This document shows, piece by piece, positions 8,673 through 17,976 of a stretch of 64,000 nt of DNA. Under the pieces are notes generated by a model. The model was not told the origin of the DNA. It saw nothing but the letters and a program-made list of their open reading frames with translations, and searched no databases. A program made the position numbers and the translations under genes. The DNA lies in assembly GCF_009674725.1 (NCBI RefSeq), contig NZ_WKKH01000026.1, positions 1 to 64,000 on the forward strand. The letters run 5' to 3'. Positions within the stretch are counted from its first letter, which is position 1. Each line of letters opens with the position of its first letter. Source of the DNA: Pedobacter petrophilus (lineage in GTDB: Bacteria > Bacteroidota > Bacteroidia > Sphingobacteriales > Sphingobacteriaceae).

Positions 8673-8739
8673 AAATAAGAAAGAAAATAATGATTAAACC
8701 CAGACGTTTAAATTATGTCATACAGTTAAACTGTTAATT

Positions 8740-10182
8740 ATGAGCGCCAAAGAAAATTTCTTCAAAGTAAAGCATCTTTATAACAGAGCAGGATTTGGGA
8801 TCTCTTACTCCGATTTACAAAAACTCAGCAGAAAAAATGTTGATAAGGTTGTTTCAGACCTGCTCAAAGAACCAAAGCCTAACGATTTGATAACCTTGGT
8901 TGATGGGATGGAATCTAAACGTCAAATGCTGATTCAATCTGGTTTATACGCAAAAAAAGATCTAAATGATGAAGAGAAAAAAATGCGTCAGGAAATCGTT
9001 CGAATGCAGAATGAAGTGAGTAAAGACCTGAACATTACCTGGGTGAATAAAATGATCAATACCACATCTCCCCTCCGCGAAAAAATGACCCTTTTTTGGC
9101 ATGGACATTTCGCCTGCCGCAGCAATGATCCGCTTTATGCACAGCAGCTTAATAACATTCAAAGGCTACACGGATTAGGAAGTTTTAAAACACTGCTCGT
9201 GGAAGTCTCAAAATCGCCAGCAATGCTGCAGTATCTAAATAATCAACAAAATAGAAAGGGCAAACCGAACGAGAATTTTGCACGGGAGTTGATGGAGCTT
9301 TTCACCCTGGGCAGAGGAAATTATACTGAGCATGACATTAAAGAATCTGCCAGGTCTTTTACTGGCTGGATGTATGATAAAGACGGAACATTCATCTTCC
9401 GCCAGAACCTGCACGACGAAGGCCCTAAAACTTTTTTTGGCAAAACAGGTAATTTTGACGGAGAAAACATCATCGATCTCATTTTAGAAAAACCAGAAAC
9501 GGCTACATTTATTGCTAGAAAAATTTATAAATTCTTTGTAAATGATCAACCTAATGAAGATCATGTGAAAGAACTTAGCAGTCATTTTTACGCGTCTAAT
9601 TATCAGATTTCAGAATTGGTAAAAAAAATGTTCACTGCTGATTGGTTTTACAATTCAGAAAATGTGGGTACTAAAATTAAATCGCCCGTAGAATTTTTGG
9701 TTGGCCTGAGCCGTGAGTTTTATGTAACCTATAACAAGCCGCAAATACTCATTCAATTACAAAGTAGTTTGGGCCAATACCTTTTTAACCCACCCAATGT
9801 TGCAGGGTGGCCAGGCGGGCAAAGCTGGATCGACAGCTCTTCACTAATGTTGAGAATGCGGATTCCATCGTTGGTATTAAATGATGGCGAGATTGATTTC
9901 AGTGGCAAAGCCGATCCGGAAGATGAAGCTGTAATTGCCTTAAACAGAAGTGCCACGGCAAATGCAAATGCCAAGGCTAAACCAAAATCTTATGTGAATG
10001 CAAATGCCGATTGGCCAAAATTTATAGATACTTTACCTAAGCGGATTTCGCCTCTTGAACTTACGGAGTTTTTATTACAGCCTAAACTGAATGATAAGAT
10101 AATAAAAATGGTGAGCGACAATAAGGGCCTCAGAAGCACAGCCGTAGAAATTACCAGTATGCCCGAATATCAGTTGGGCTAA
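8740..10182 (+). CDS. DUF1800 family protein
   Basis: A 480-aa DUF1800 protein with the early LYNRAGFG motif (residues 13-20), the MTLFWHGHF block, NENFARELMELFTLG, and a late NPPNVAGWPGG segment. Function is unknown. It is almost always encoded beside a DUF1501 protein, as here, where that gene starts 18 bp downstream. No N-terminal signal peptide is visible, so export may depend on the partner. A 13-bp palindrome (ACAGTTAAACTGT, 8722-8734) lies just before the ATG and may be an operator. Confidence 0.9.
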   Translation: MSAKENFFKVKHLYNRAGFGISYSDLQKLSRKNVDKVVSDLLKEPKPNDLITLVDGMESKRQMLIQSGLYAKKDLNDEEKKMRQEIVRMQNEVSKDLNITWVNKMINTTSPLREKMTLFWHGHFACRSNDPLYAQQLNNIQRLHGLGSFKTLLVEVSKSPAMLQYLNNQQNRKGKPNENFARELMELFTLGRGNYTEHDIKESARSFTGWMYDKDGTFIFRQNLHDEGPKTFFGKTGNFDGENIIDLILEKPETATFIARKIYKFFVNDQPNEDHVKELSSHFYASNYQISELVKKMFTADWFYNSENVGTKIKSPVEFLVGLSREFYVTYNKPQILIQLQSSLGQYLFNPPNVAGWPGGQSWIDSSSLMLRMRIPSLVLNDGEIDFSGKADPEDEAVIALNRSATANANAKAKPKSYVNANADWPKFIDTLPKRISPLELTEFLLQPKLNDKIIKMVSDNKGLRSTAVEITSMPEYQLG

Positions 10183-10200
10183 ACCTAAAATCCGAAGGAG

Positions 10201-11400
10201 ATGAACAGAAGAAATTTTTTAAGAAATACAGGGTTTGTTGCTGCAGGATCATTATTTGTTCCTGCATTTATGAAACCGCTGGAAGCGATGGCGCTTGATG
10301 AGTTAAGCCTTTATAAAAATCTGGTGGTGGTGCAACTTTCAGGTGGTAACGATGGTTTAAATACCGTTGTACCTTTTGGAAACGATATTTATTATCAAAA
10401 AAGAAAAAATATCGCCATTAAACCCGAAGATGTAATTAAGCTGAACGATATGCAGGGGCTGAACCCGAATATGGCTGCCCTGCAAGAAATTCATGATCAG
10501 GGCTGGATGACGATTATTAATGATGTAGGCTATCCAAACCCTGATCGTTCGCACTTTAGATCGATGGATATTTGGCAAACCGGTAGCGACAGTAACCAGT
10601 TTCTTTCCACCGGATGGATTGGGCGTTACCTGGATAGCAATTGCCAAACCTGCAAGTTTCCATACACTGCCATCGAGGTAGATGACTCATTGTCGTTAGC
10701 CATGAAAGGTCAGACTAAAAAAGGAATCGCCTTGAAAGATCCCGCGGCCTTATTTCGCAATACGAATAATCCATTTTTCAAAGCCGTATTGCAAGGCGAT
10801 AAAGAACATTTAGACGAAGATAATTTAGGTTATCTGTATAAAACCATGATCGAAACCCAGTCATCGGCAAGCTACATCCAAAACACCTCTAAAATTTATC
10901 AATCTAAAGCCACCTATCCAAATACCGGTTTTTCCAACCAGCTCAAAACGGTTTCAAAATTTATTTCATCAGGGTTAAAAACCAGGGTTTATTATGTATC
11001 TCTTAGCGGTTTCGATACCCATGTAAATCAAACCACCCAACAGGGTAATTTATTAAAACAGTATAGCGAAGGCATGGCAATTTTTCTAAAAGATTTGAAA
11101 GCCAATAACAAACTCGAAGATACGCTGGTAGTAACTTTTTCAGAATTTGGCCGACGGGTGGAACAAAACGCGAGTAATGGTACCGATCATGGAACGGCCA
11201 ATAATATGTTTATTTTTGGCGGTCGCCTAAAAAAACAAGGAATTTTTAATGCTGCACCAAACCTGAGTGATTTAGACGGCGGCGACCTAAAATACCAATT
11301 GGATTTTCGGCAGGTTTACGGCACCATTTTAGACAAATGGCTGGATGTAAATAACAGTGAAATCCTAAATAAAAAATTTAACACGCTGGATTTTATCTAA
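10201..11400 (+). CDS. DUF1501 family Tat-exported protein
   Basis: A 399-aa DUF1501 protein of the alkaline-phosphatase/sulfatase-like superfamily. The N-terminus MNRRNFLRNTGFVAAGSLFVPAF has the twin arginines R3-R4 and a hydrophobic stretch, so it is probably exported by the Tat system. Other family blocks are QLSGGNDGLNTVVP, PDRSHFRSMDIWQTG, GFDTHVNQ and TFSEFGRRVEQNASNGTDHG. It follows DUF1800 after 18 bp and forms a two-gene operon with a strong terminator. The enzymatic activity of the family is not established. Confidence 0.92.
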   Translation: MNRRNFLRNTGFVAAGSLFVPAFMKPLEAMALDELSLYKNLVVVQLSGGNDGLNTVVPFGNDIYYQKRKNIAIKPEDVIKLNDMQGLNPNMAALQEIHDQGWMTIINDVGYPNPDRSHFRSMDIWQTGSDSNQFLSTGWIGRYLDSNCQTCKFPYTAIEVDDSLSLAMKGQTKKGIALKDPAALFRNTNNPFFKAVLQGDKEHLDEDNLGYLYKTMIETQSSASYIQNTSKIYQSKATYPNTGFSNQLKTVSKFISSGLKTRVYYVSLSGFDTHVNQTTQQGNLLKQYSEGMAIFLKDLKANNKLEDTLVVTFSEFGRRVEQNASNGTDHGTANNMFIFGGRLKKQGIFNAAPNLSDLDGGDLKYQLDFRQVYGTILDKWLDVNNSEILNKKFNTLDFI

Positions 11401-11450
11401 AATTTAGAAAGCAAAACCTGTGCCTGCTTCGGCTGCTCCTGTCCTGCTAC

Positions 11451-11483
11451 AACGCCGGCAATAGAAAAATTGCCGGCGTTTTC
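11451..11483 (+). terminator. Terminator of the DUF1800-DUF1501 operon
   Basis: A GC-rich 12-bp perfect stem (AACGCCGGCAAT with ATTGCCGGCGTT) with a 6-nt A-rich loop, followed by TTCGTT. The stem is strong but the T tract is short. Confidence 0.8.
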
Positions 11484-11540
11484 GTTGCTACCCGTTTAGC
11501 CGACTAGGCTTTTATAAGTCTTACTTCTGTGAAAGGTAAA

Positions 11541-11897
11541 CTATTTCTTTTTCAAAACATATACAGCACTACTATCGCTTTTGGCTTCACGTTCTGAAAA
11601 AACCTGAAACAGCTCATAGCCATATGATTTCACCTTGTTAACAAATTCTAAAGCAGAATTAAATTCCATTTTTTTTCCGTTGTCATCTTTGATGCAAAGA
11701 TTGTTTGAATCAGAAGTAATCTGGCCATATTCTACCTCAATAAAAACCTTATCGGAAAAAGTTCGCTCAATTTGCTTTATCTGGATGTAATCAGCAGTAA
11801 TTTCACTTAGCCGCACTCCATTTACGGTTTGTGCTTTAACATCGAATAATGCAAAGCCAGCCACCAGCGTGGCCAAAATCATTAATTTTTTCATCAT
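11541..11897 (-). CDS. Hypothetical secreted protein
   Basis: A 118-aa protein with a clear signal peptide (MMKKLMILATLVAGFALFDVKAQ, cleavage near residue 23) and a small mature domain containing one cysteine (NNLCIKDD) and a pattern of alternating strands and charged turns. No family was recognised. It stands alone on the minus strand, between two plus-strand genes, and its product is probably periplasmic. Confidence 0.7.
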   Translation of the reverse strand: MMKKLMILATLVAGFALFDVKAQTVNGVRLSEITADYIQIKQIERTFSDKVFIEVEYGQITSDSNNLCIKDDNGKKMEFNSALEFVNKVKSYGYELFQVFSEREAKSDSSAVYVLKKK

Positions 11898-12011
11898 GTG
11901 TTTCTTTTGTGTGTGTGGTTAAATTAAGAATAATCAGGCGATGAAAAAAGAAGATTTAATAGATAGTTGTAACATTTTTATCAAAAACCGATCTTAAATT
12001 AAAAAAAGAAA

Positions 12012-12380
12012 ATGAACTTTCTAGGTAATATTATTTGGGTAATTTTTGGTGGAATTTTTATTTTCTTCGAATACATTATTGGCGGATTAATCCTTTGTTT
12101 AACCATTATAGGTATCCCTTTTGGCATTCAGTGTTTCAAATTTGCAATAGTTGGCCTGGCACCTTTTGGAGTTAAAATCACCGATACTTCTTCCAATACC
12201 GGCTGTTTATCTACCATTATGAATTTCCTTTGGCTGGTATGCGGTGGTTTCTGGATTGCGCTTACCCATTTATTTTTCGGAATCTTATTTTGCATCACCA
12301 TCATTGGCATTCCATTCGGAAGGCAACACTTCAAACTAATGAACCTTGCCTTTACGCCATTTGGCAAATCAATTTCTTAA
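12012..12380 (+). CDS. YccF domain-containing membrane protein
   Basis: A 122-aa membrane protein built of two YccF (DUF307) repeats. The first contains NIIWVIFGGIFIFFEY and TIIGIPFGIQCFK, the second NFLWLVCGGFWIAL and TIIGIPFGRQHFK, so the duplication is visible by eye. Each repeat supplies two membrane segments. Function is unknown; E. coli YccF is an inner-membrane protein without a proven role. It ends 26 bp from the convergent App1-like gene. Confidence 0.9.
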   Translation: MNFLGNIIWVIFGGIFIFFEYIIGGLILCLTIIGIPFGIQCFKFAIVGLAPFGVKITDTSSNTGCLSTIMNFLWLVCGGFWIALTHLFFGILFCITIIGIPFGRQHFKLMNLAFTPFGKSIS

Positions 12381-12405
12381 AGGTTTAATATAAAATGCTG
12401 CATGA

Positions 12406-13380
12406 TTATTCAATGAGACCAATAGTTTTAGAATGCTGAATTGCCTCGTCACTGGTATTAAATAAACATGTATTCACATTCTTGGCTTTTGCTTTATTTA
12501 ATAATTCTAGGGTTTGATCACCCTTTTCAGTCCTGATATTGCGGATATAAATTGCTTCAATATTTTCAGGATATTTTTCCACAATCTGGGTATAAATTTG
12601 CGGATCCTGCTGCGAATTATCACCGAAAAAAATAAACTTCTGATTTGGAAAAGCATCCAAAATACGCATTACTCTAAGCAACTTTCCCTCGTGGCCGGTC
12701 TTACCTGTTTTTAGTAAATCGCTCCACTTTTTTAGGGTATTAAGCAAAAAAGCACCATCCGGAAGTTTATTAAACCGAAAGGTTTCCAGCAGGTAATCAT
12801 ATAAATTCCACTCGCTGCTGCTTACGTAAAAAAAGGGATTAGGCTGATCTGGCTTAGTATGCGATAAAGCAAGTAGCTGATAATGATCTGCCGCATCTGG
12901 AAATGTTTTTCGGGTATGTGGATTTTTAATAAACAGCTCCCTAAGCCTTCTTCCAATGGTTGCAGAGTGCGAAATCATCACGGTATCGTCCACGTCAGAG
13001 ATGAAGGCATATTGCGTAATGTGTGGTACATAAACTTTCCCTTCACCAGTATTCAGAATATTTCCTTCCTGATCCACAGCCTCTACTTTTACGTAGTGCC
13101 ACCCGGCCGATACATCTTCTTCAGCTTCCCATTCAAACTTAAAAAAACCATCTTTTTCAGTCTTCTGATAAATTGTTTGTCCGTAAAACTGAAGTTGCAC
13201 CGCTACTGAAGGATATGGTTGTAAAATGAATAATTTTAAAAGGTGAATGATATTTACAAAGATATTGTTGCTGTAAACCTGCTTTACTTTCGATTTGCGC
13301 TTAAACACATGACCATAAACAACCAGGTTATGCTTGTGCCCATAACCATGATAAACTTTTACACTTACAGATTTATTCAT
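12406..13380 (-). CDS. App1-like DUF2183 phosphatidate phosphatase family protein
   Basis: A 324-aa DUF2183 protein related to yeast App1, which dephosphorylates phosphatidate. The HAD-type catalytic motif FISDVDDTV is near residues 126-134, with SHS just after and FIFFGDNSQQDPQIY near the C-terminus. The N-terminal ~110 residues form a beta-rich domain. I chose the ATG at 13380 because the upstream extension is short and hydrophobic and reads like leader sequence. The lipid kinase gene next door is divergent, with only 59 bp between starts. That arrangement suggests linked lipid roles, but the activity is inferred from the family. Confidence 0.82.
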   Translation of the reverse strand: MNKSVSVKVYHGYGHKHNLVVYGHVFKRKSKVKQVYSNNIFVNIIHLLKLFILQPYPSVAVQLQFYGQTIYQKTEKDGFFKFEWEAEEDVSAGWHYVKVEAVDQEGNILNTGEGKVYVPHITQYAFISDVDDTVMISHSATIGRRLRELFIKNPHTRKTFPDAADHYQLLALSHTKPDQPNPFFYVSSSEWNLYDYLLETFRFNKLPDGAFLLNTLKKWSDLLKTGKTGHEGKLLRVMRILDAFPNQKFIFFGDNSQQDPQIYTQIVEKYPENIEAIYIRNIRTEKGDQTLELLNKAKAKNVNTCLFNTSDEAIQHSKTIGLIE

Positions 13381-13439
13381 TGATATTAAAACAGAGTTTA
13401 GCAAAAGTTGTTTGTGTTTTAAACCATTAGGTTAAGCAC

Positions 13440-14294
13440 ATGAAATTACTGTTCATCATAAATCCTGGCTCAGGTAGCCACAATATCAATTTCAAGGAAG
13501 TGATTTCTTCACACTTTTCATCAAAAGAAGTGTCAATCGAATTATTTGAACTTCCAAAAGATTGCGCTATTGAACAAATAAAAGATAAGATTAAACAGGA
13601 AAAAGCAGATCGGGTGGTAGCAGTTGGCGGCGATGGGACACTAAAACTTGTTGCAGAATGTTTACTCAATACCGATGTTCCGATTGGGATTATTCCGGCC
13701 GGCTCTGCGAACGGAATGGCAAAAGAACTCGGAATCCCGACTGAGATTGAACAGGCATTAGATCTGGTCTTAACGGGCAAACCACATCAAATTCACGCTA
13801 TTAAGCTGAATAACGAAATTTGCATCCACCTTTCTGATCTTGGCTTTAATGCTTATCTGGTTAAGAAGTTTGATACATTGCCAGAACGCGGCATGTGGGG
13901 CTATGCCAAGGCCACATGGCATGCCTTGTGGAACCACAAAAGAATGCAGATTGAATTGAACATTAAGGGCGAAACCATAAAATCTGCAGCAGCAATGGTG
14001 GCTATAGCAAACGCAACAATGTACGGAACAGGACTGAAAATTAACCCGGATGGTAAACTCAACGACGAATTATTCGAGATCATTGTGGTTAAGGATTATT
14101 CTTATCTGGAGATTCTGAAAATCTGGCTTACAAAATTGCCTTTCAACCCTAAAAAAATTGAAGTTTTTCAAACATCGAAAGTGAAAATATTCTCCAAATA
14201 TAAGGCCCACTTCCAGATTGATGGGGAATATGTTGGCAAGGTAAACGAAGTAACCGCAGAAATTTTACCAGCTTCAGTAACCGTAATTTTATAG
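13440..14294 (+). CDS. Diacylglycerol/sphingosine kinase family protein
   Basis: A 284-aa lipid kinase of the DAGK catalytic family (YegS/DgkB-like). It shows the nucleotide-binding GGDGT at residues 63-67, the N-terminal INPGSGS, and IIPAGSANGMAKELGIP. The C-terminal beta-sandwich domain contains MYGTGLKINPDGKLNDELFE and ends with QIDGEYVG. It would phosphorylate a membrane lipid such as diacylglycerol at the inner face of the membrane. It is divergent from the App1-like phosphatase gene. The exact lipid is unknown. Confidence 0.9.
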   Translation: MKLLFIINPGSGSHNINFKEVISSHFSSKEVSIELFELPKDCAIEQIKDKIKQEKADRVVAVGGDGTLKLVAECLLNTDVPIGIIPAGSANGMAKELGIPTEIEQALDLVLTGKPHQIHAIKLNNEICIHLSDLGFNAYLVKKFDTLPERGMWGYAKATWHALWNHKRMQIELNIKGETIKSAAAMVAIANATMYGTGLKINPDGKLNDELFEIIVVKDYSYLEILKIWLTKLPFNPKKIEVFQTSKVKIFSKYKAHFQIDGEYVGKVNEVTAEILPASVTVIL

Positions 14295-14316
14295 TTTGAA
14301 ATATTGATTCAATAAC

Positions 14317-14447
14317 GCAGATATACCGGATAAACACAGATAAGCGCTGTGTTCTATTTAGTTTAATACTCCTTCCACCGGACTTATGCTGAGATCTTCA
14401 ATACTTAATACCAATATAACCTAAAATTTAACACCTGATCTGTGTTT
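14317..14447. repeat. Degenerate intergenic inverted repeat (ACACAGAT type)
   Basis: The 206 bp between convergent genes hold GCAGAT, GGAT and ACAGAT units 9-10 bp apart on the left and, on the right, ATCTGTGTTT at 14438-14447. The right block is the exact reverse complement of AAACACAGAT at 14332-14341. Similar ACACAGATAAACAC intergenic repeats are, to my knowledge, common in Bacteroidota. No gene is visible in this stretch. Confidence 0.5.
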
Positions 14448-14500
14448 CTCTGTGCCCAACTGTGGTTTAAAATCAGAATAGCTCACAACCGAAACTCCAT

Positions 14501-14890
14501 TTAAAAATGTCTTCTGTGTATTCGAACCGTAAAATATAGCCTGAAAAACTCCGCAATGAAGCAAATGCGAAACAGGATATTAAACCAGGCCTCACTCAAA
14601 TTCAGCAATTCAGGCAAATAAGTAATGAAGCCAACAGAAAAAATCCAGACTACTAATCGAAATGGAAACTGGATATAATAGGCAATAAACCCGATTTTTT
14701 TAACCATCAGCAGGCCAATTGCAGAAACAAAAAGCAGCACAAATAAAAACAATGTTAGCCATACTTTTACCTGCGAAACCAACTGATCCGGAGTCTCCTG
14801 AATATGGGTAATCATTCCCCAAAACTGTTTCCCCAATAAAATAATGCTAATCAGGTCCAGGAAAGCAAAAAACCTCAATGTGTTTTTCAT
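14501..14890 (-). CDS. Hypothetical four-helix membrane protein
   Basis: A 129-aa integral membrane protein with about four hydrophobic segments (residues 5-25, 42-62, 68-88 and 95-118) and a basic C-terminus (RIHRRHF). No family was recognised. Its ATG follows the stop codon of the upstream TonB-domain gene with no spacer, so the two are translated from one message and are probably coupled. Confidence 0.7.
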   Translation of the reverse strand: MKNTLRFFAFLDLISIILLGKQFWGMITHIQETPDQLVSQVKVWLTLFLFVLLFVSAIGLLMVKKIGFIAYYIQFPFRLVVWIFSVGFITYLPELLNLSEAWFNILFRICFIAEFFRLYFTVRIHRRHF

Positions 14891-15544
14891 CTATTTACAA
14901 TATTTCGAGAGTTGAGTATCTGCTAAATTACTCCCCATGTTTTTAACAAACGAAAAATCTTCACAAGCACCTTGCTTATCGCCTTGTTTAATCTTTTGTA
15001 ACCCTGTTTCTATTCTAGAGTTGAGGTATTCATCATCAATCCCTAATTGTTTTTTTATGGCGATAAACTGAAACTCCTGACCTGGCTTGGCCTGATCAAT
15101 ATTCTTATAGAAGTTAATCACCGAGTTGGTTAAAGCTTCTTCCGATTGGTAAGCCCTAATTGCGGTTTCCATAGCTGAGCTCGATTTTCCTTCGCAATTG
15201 AAGCCTTCTAATTTAAAATTAACGGGAATAACTACTGCTGTTGTGGTGTCGTAGCCAGCGGGCACCTGCCATTTCCCACTACTTAAACGCACTAACCTTA
15301 GGGCTTCATCATCTAAATCAGTCAAAATCCCCCTGCTCACTTTTGAAGCATAAATCTTGCCCTGCTTATCTAACTTAAAGCTTATATTTACTGTTCCCTG
15401 AATGCAATTTGCTTTTGAAAAGGAAGGATAAATCGTGTTTTCCCTCAAAAAATCAGTGAAGTTCCCCTTTCCCGATTTAAACTGCACTTGTGAAGAAGCA
15501 AGCGCACTGATAAAAACAAAACAAATGGTAAAAAGCACTTTCAT
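14891..15544 (-). CDS. Secreted protein with TonB C-terminal-like domain
   Basis: A 217-aa exported protein. A signal peptide ends near residue 18 (ALASSQ). Residues ~25-115 look like a TonB C-terminal domain: FLRENTIYPSF, then IQGTVNISFKLDKQGKIYASKV, and DLDDEALRLVRLSSGKW. The remaining ~100 residues are helical with two cysteines, including a GDKQGACEDFSFVKNMG segment like a Sel1/TPR half-repeat. There is no membrane anchor or proline-rich spacer, so it is not a complete TonB energy transducer. It is more likely a periplasmic stand-alone TonB_C protein, of which Bacteroidota have many. Confidence 0.78.
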   Translation of the reverse strand: MKVLFTICFVFISALASSQVQFKSGKGNFTDFLRENTIYPSFSKANCIQGTVNISFKLDKQGKIYASKVSRGILTDLDDEALRLVRLSSGKWQVPAGYDTTTAVVIPVNFKLEGFNCEGKSSSAMETAIRAYQSEEALTNSVINFYKNIDQAKPGQEFQFIAIKKQLGIDDEYLNSRIETGLQKIKQGDKQGACEDFSFVKNMGSNLADTQLSKYCK

Positions 15545-15589
15545 AATTCTAATTTACGTAAAAAACGGGGTTGAAGATCAAACCTGAAT

Positions 15590-16291
15590 TTATCCGGGCA
15601 TTCTGTTCTTAAACTGAAGCGACAGAACTAAATTTGGATCGGGGCAGTTTTTCAAATACTCCTCCCGTTCGCTGAACTTACACACACCGGGATAATCTCC
15701 TTTCAAACCATTCATATCCCGGATAATTTGAAAATGTAAATGAGGTGGCCAATTCCCGTTTTCATCCTTTGCGCCTAATGTTGCTATTTTCGCTCCGGCA
15801 GGAACAAAGCTTCCCTCCTTCAACTCATTTAAAGATTCCAGACTTAAATGCCCATACAACGAATGGAATTGGAAACCGTCAATATGATAGGATAGGATAA
15901 TCGTTGCACCATAATCTCCAAGATGGTTGTTGTTTCCGAAACTATGAACAGTGGCATCATAGAAATTATAAATTGCTGTTCCGGCAGGACCCCAAATATC
16001 TACACCTAAATGTAATCTTCGCGGCTCCTCTTCCGTATCGAAATGGGCACTGCGGGTATATATGGTTCGATGTTCATTGTAACCGCCAATTCCATATCGG
16101 GCACTGTGCTTCAAAAGTTTTTCATTCACCCAGTTGGAGAACAAATCAGTATCCGCTAAAGTTTCATCCGTTAATTCTATATTTTGTGCGGTAAAATCTA
16201 ATGGCAAAAGCCGATCGTTGCTTATGTCAAAATCAATTACCTTTTTAATGGAATTTGCGTTCGCAAGAATAACCTGCTCAAATGTTTTCAT
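15590..16291 (-). CDS. M23 family metallopeptidase-like protein without signal peptide
   Basis: A 233-aa protein with a LytM/M23 domain. The zinc ligands are present: H94 and D98 in HLGVDIWG, plus H184-x-H186 in PPHLHF; H148 in YGHLS is the conserved active-site histidine. M23 enzymes usually cut peptidoglycan cross-bridges outside the cytoplasm, but here no signal peptide or membrane segment is visible. The N-terminal 85 residues match no domain I know. Either export is unconventional or the substrate is intracellular. The promoter must overlap the terminator of the upstream rbfA operon. Confidence 0.82.
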   Translation of the reverse strand: MKTFEQVILANANSIKKVIDFDISNDRLLPLDFTAQNIELTDETLADTDLFSNWVNEKLLKHSARYGIGGYNEHRTIYTRSAHFDTEEEPRRLHLGVDIWGPAGTAIYNFYDATVHSFGNNNHLGDYGATIILSYHIDGFQFHSLYGHLSLESLNELKEGSFVPAGAKIATLGAKDENGNWPPHLHFQIIRDMNGLKGDYPGVCKFSEREEYLKNCPDPNLVLSLQFKNRMPG

Positions 16292-16317
16292 TATAAATAA
16301 ATATGGATATCAATCTT

Positions 16318-16352
16318 AAAAAAACAACCCGCAGGTATAGCTACCATGCGGG
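16318..16352 (-). terminator. Terminator of the hflX-rbfA operon
   Basis: On the minus strand, a stem of CCCGCA/TGCGGG plus GGTA/TACC with one bulged base, a 4-nt loop, then TTGTTTTTTT. It lies 38 bp after the rbfA stop codon. Confidence 0.85.
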
Positions 16353-16389
16353 CGTAAAATCTTCAGGCTTAAAGCAGATTAAAAAAAGA

Positions 16390-16767
16390 CTATTCAGCCT
16401 CTTCATCCGGCTGCCTTGGCTCTTTCGCAATTTTTTCAAAAATATGATCCATACGCTCTACATACTCATTCGTATCGTCTACAAAAAAGGTAAGTTCTGG
16501 CACTACCCTCACCTGATGGCGGATTCTGGCACCTAATTTATATCGGATTTCTCCGGCATGTGAATTAACTGTATTGATCGATAATGTCGTATTTGTGGTA
16601 TTAAAAAAGCTAAGATAAACCTTTGCTACGGCTAAATCAGCCGATACCCTTACGCGGGTAATGGTTACCAGAGTGTTTGGCAAAAATGCGCCACCATCAC
16701 GCTGAAAAACCTGCGCCAATTCTTCCTGTAGTACTCCTGCAAATTTCTGCTGACGTTTACTTTCCAT
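16390..16767 (-). CDS. rbfA: 30S ribosome-binding factor RbfA
   Basis: RbfA, a KH-like cold-shock factor that binds the 30S subunit and assists 16S rRNA 5'-end maturation (125 aa, normal). The N-terminus SKRQQKFAGVLQEELAQVFQ, the VTITRVRVSADLAVAKVYLSF core and the PELTFFVDDTNEYVERMDHIF end are typical. It lies 11 bp downstream of hflX and ends at a clear terminator, so the two ribosome-associated proteins are co-transcribed. The C-terminus is acidic. Confidence 0.95.
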   Translation of the reverse strand: MESKRQQKFAGVLQEELAQVFQRDGGAFLPNTLVTITRVRVSADLAVAKVYLSFFNTTNTTLSINTVNSHAGEIRYKLGARIRHQVRVVPELTFFVDDTNEYVERMDHIFEKIAKEPRQPDEEAE

Positions 16768-16778
16768 ATCTTCTATTA

Positions 16779-17966
16779 TTAATAAAGTAAATTATCATAC
16801 GGGTACCTTACTGTGTGTACAGCTTTTACCTTATTGTACAATAAAGTTTTAAACTCTTCTATATTCTCTTTCTGTGTTGCTGAAATAAATAGAACCGGCA
16901 CTTTACCATGGCTCATCCAGCTTTTTTTGAAGTCTTCTAAACTCAATTTTCCATCATCATCATCTCCCTCGGTTTCAGGCGAAACATAAGCATCGATTTT
17001 ATTAAAAACTAAAATCATGTCTTTATCAATGGCTCCAATATCCTTAAGGGTTTCGTTAACGATGTGAATCTGATCTTCAAAATTAGGATGTGAAACATCC
17101 ACCACATGAATCAAAATATCGGCTTCTCTTACTTCATCTAACGTAGATTTAAAACACTCTACCAAATGATGAGGCAATTTTCGGATAAATCCAACCGTAT
17201 CGGATAACAGAAAAGGGAGATTTTCGATTACCACTTTTCTTACAGTGGTATCCAGCGTGGCGAAAAGTTTATTTTCGGCAAATACTTCAGATTTAGACAG
17301 CATATTCATGATGGTTGATTTACCAACATTGGTATAACCCACCAAAGCTACACGCATAAGCTCGCCACGGTTTTTCCGCTGCGTTTCGTTCTGCTTATCG
17401 ATCAGCCTTAGCCGCTCCTTCAATAAAGAGATCTTATTTAAAATAATCCGTCTATCACTTTCTATCTGCGTTTCACCTGGTCCACGCATCCCAATTCCAC
17501 CTTTCTGACGCTCAAGGTGAGTCCACATCCCCGTTAAACGAGGCAAAACATATTGCAACTGCGCTAATTCTACCTGCGTTTTAGCTTGCGCTGTTTGCGC
17601 CCTGCTGGCAAAAATATCGAGGATGAGGTTACTGCGATCCAATACTTTTACGCCAAGTTCCCGATCGATATTACGCAGTTGAGATGGTGATAACTCATCA
17701 TCAAATATTACGGTATCTATTTCTTCTGATTTAACATATGCTTTAATCTCTTCCAGCTTACCCGTACCCACAAATGTGGCACGTTCTGGCTTCAGCATCT
17801 TTTGAGTGAAGTTTTTTTCTACTTTACCACCAGCTGTTTCTACCAAAAAGGCCAGCTCATCTAAGTATTCTCTTGTTTGTTCCTCCTTCTCGCCTGGCGT
17901 AATTACCCCAACCAAAATGGCCCGTTCCTGCTTAATCGCAGTATCAAAAAATTTTTGTTTTCCCAT
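16779..17966 (-). CDS. hflX: GTPase HflX
   Basis: HflX (395 aa), a ribosome-binding GTPase that rescues or splits stalled and heat-damaged ribosomes. It has the N-terminal HflX domain with GTGKLEEIKAYV and the glycine-rich GGIGMRGPGETQIE, then the G domain: G1 GYTNVGKST, G3 DTVGFIRKLP and G4 NKID. The start is the ATG at 17966. The longer frame (TTG upstream) contains the -7 box TATATTTG and cannot be the real start. The predicted leader is only a few nucleotides. rbfA follows after 11 bp. Confidence 0.96.
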   Translation of the reverse strand: MGKQKFFDTAIKQERAILVGVITPGEKEEQTREYLDELAFLVETAGGKVEKNFTQKMLKPERATFVGTGKLEEIKAYVKSEEIDTVIFDDELSPSQLRNIDRELGVKVLDRSNLILDIFASRAQTAQAKTQVELAQLQYVLPRLTGMWTHLERQKGGIGMRGPGETQIESDRRIILNKISLLKERLRLIDKQNETQRKNRGELMRVALVGYTNVGKSTIMNMLSKSEVFAENKLFATLDTTVRKVVIENLPFLLSDTVGFIRKLPHHLVECFKSTLDEVREADILIHVVDVSHPNFEDQIHIVNETLKDIGAIDKDMILVFNKIDAYVSPETEGDDDDGKLSLEDFKKSWMSHGKVPVLFISATQKENIEEFKTLLYNKVKAVHTVRYPYDNLLY

Positions 17967-17976
17967 GTAATATGTA

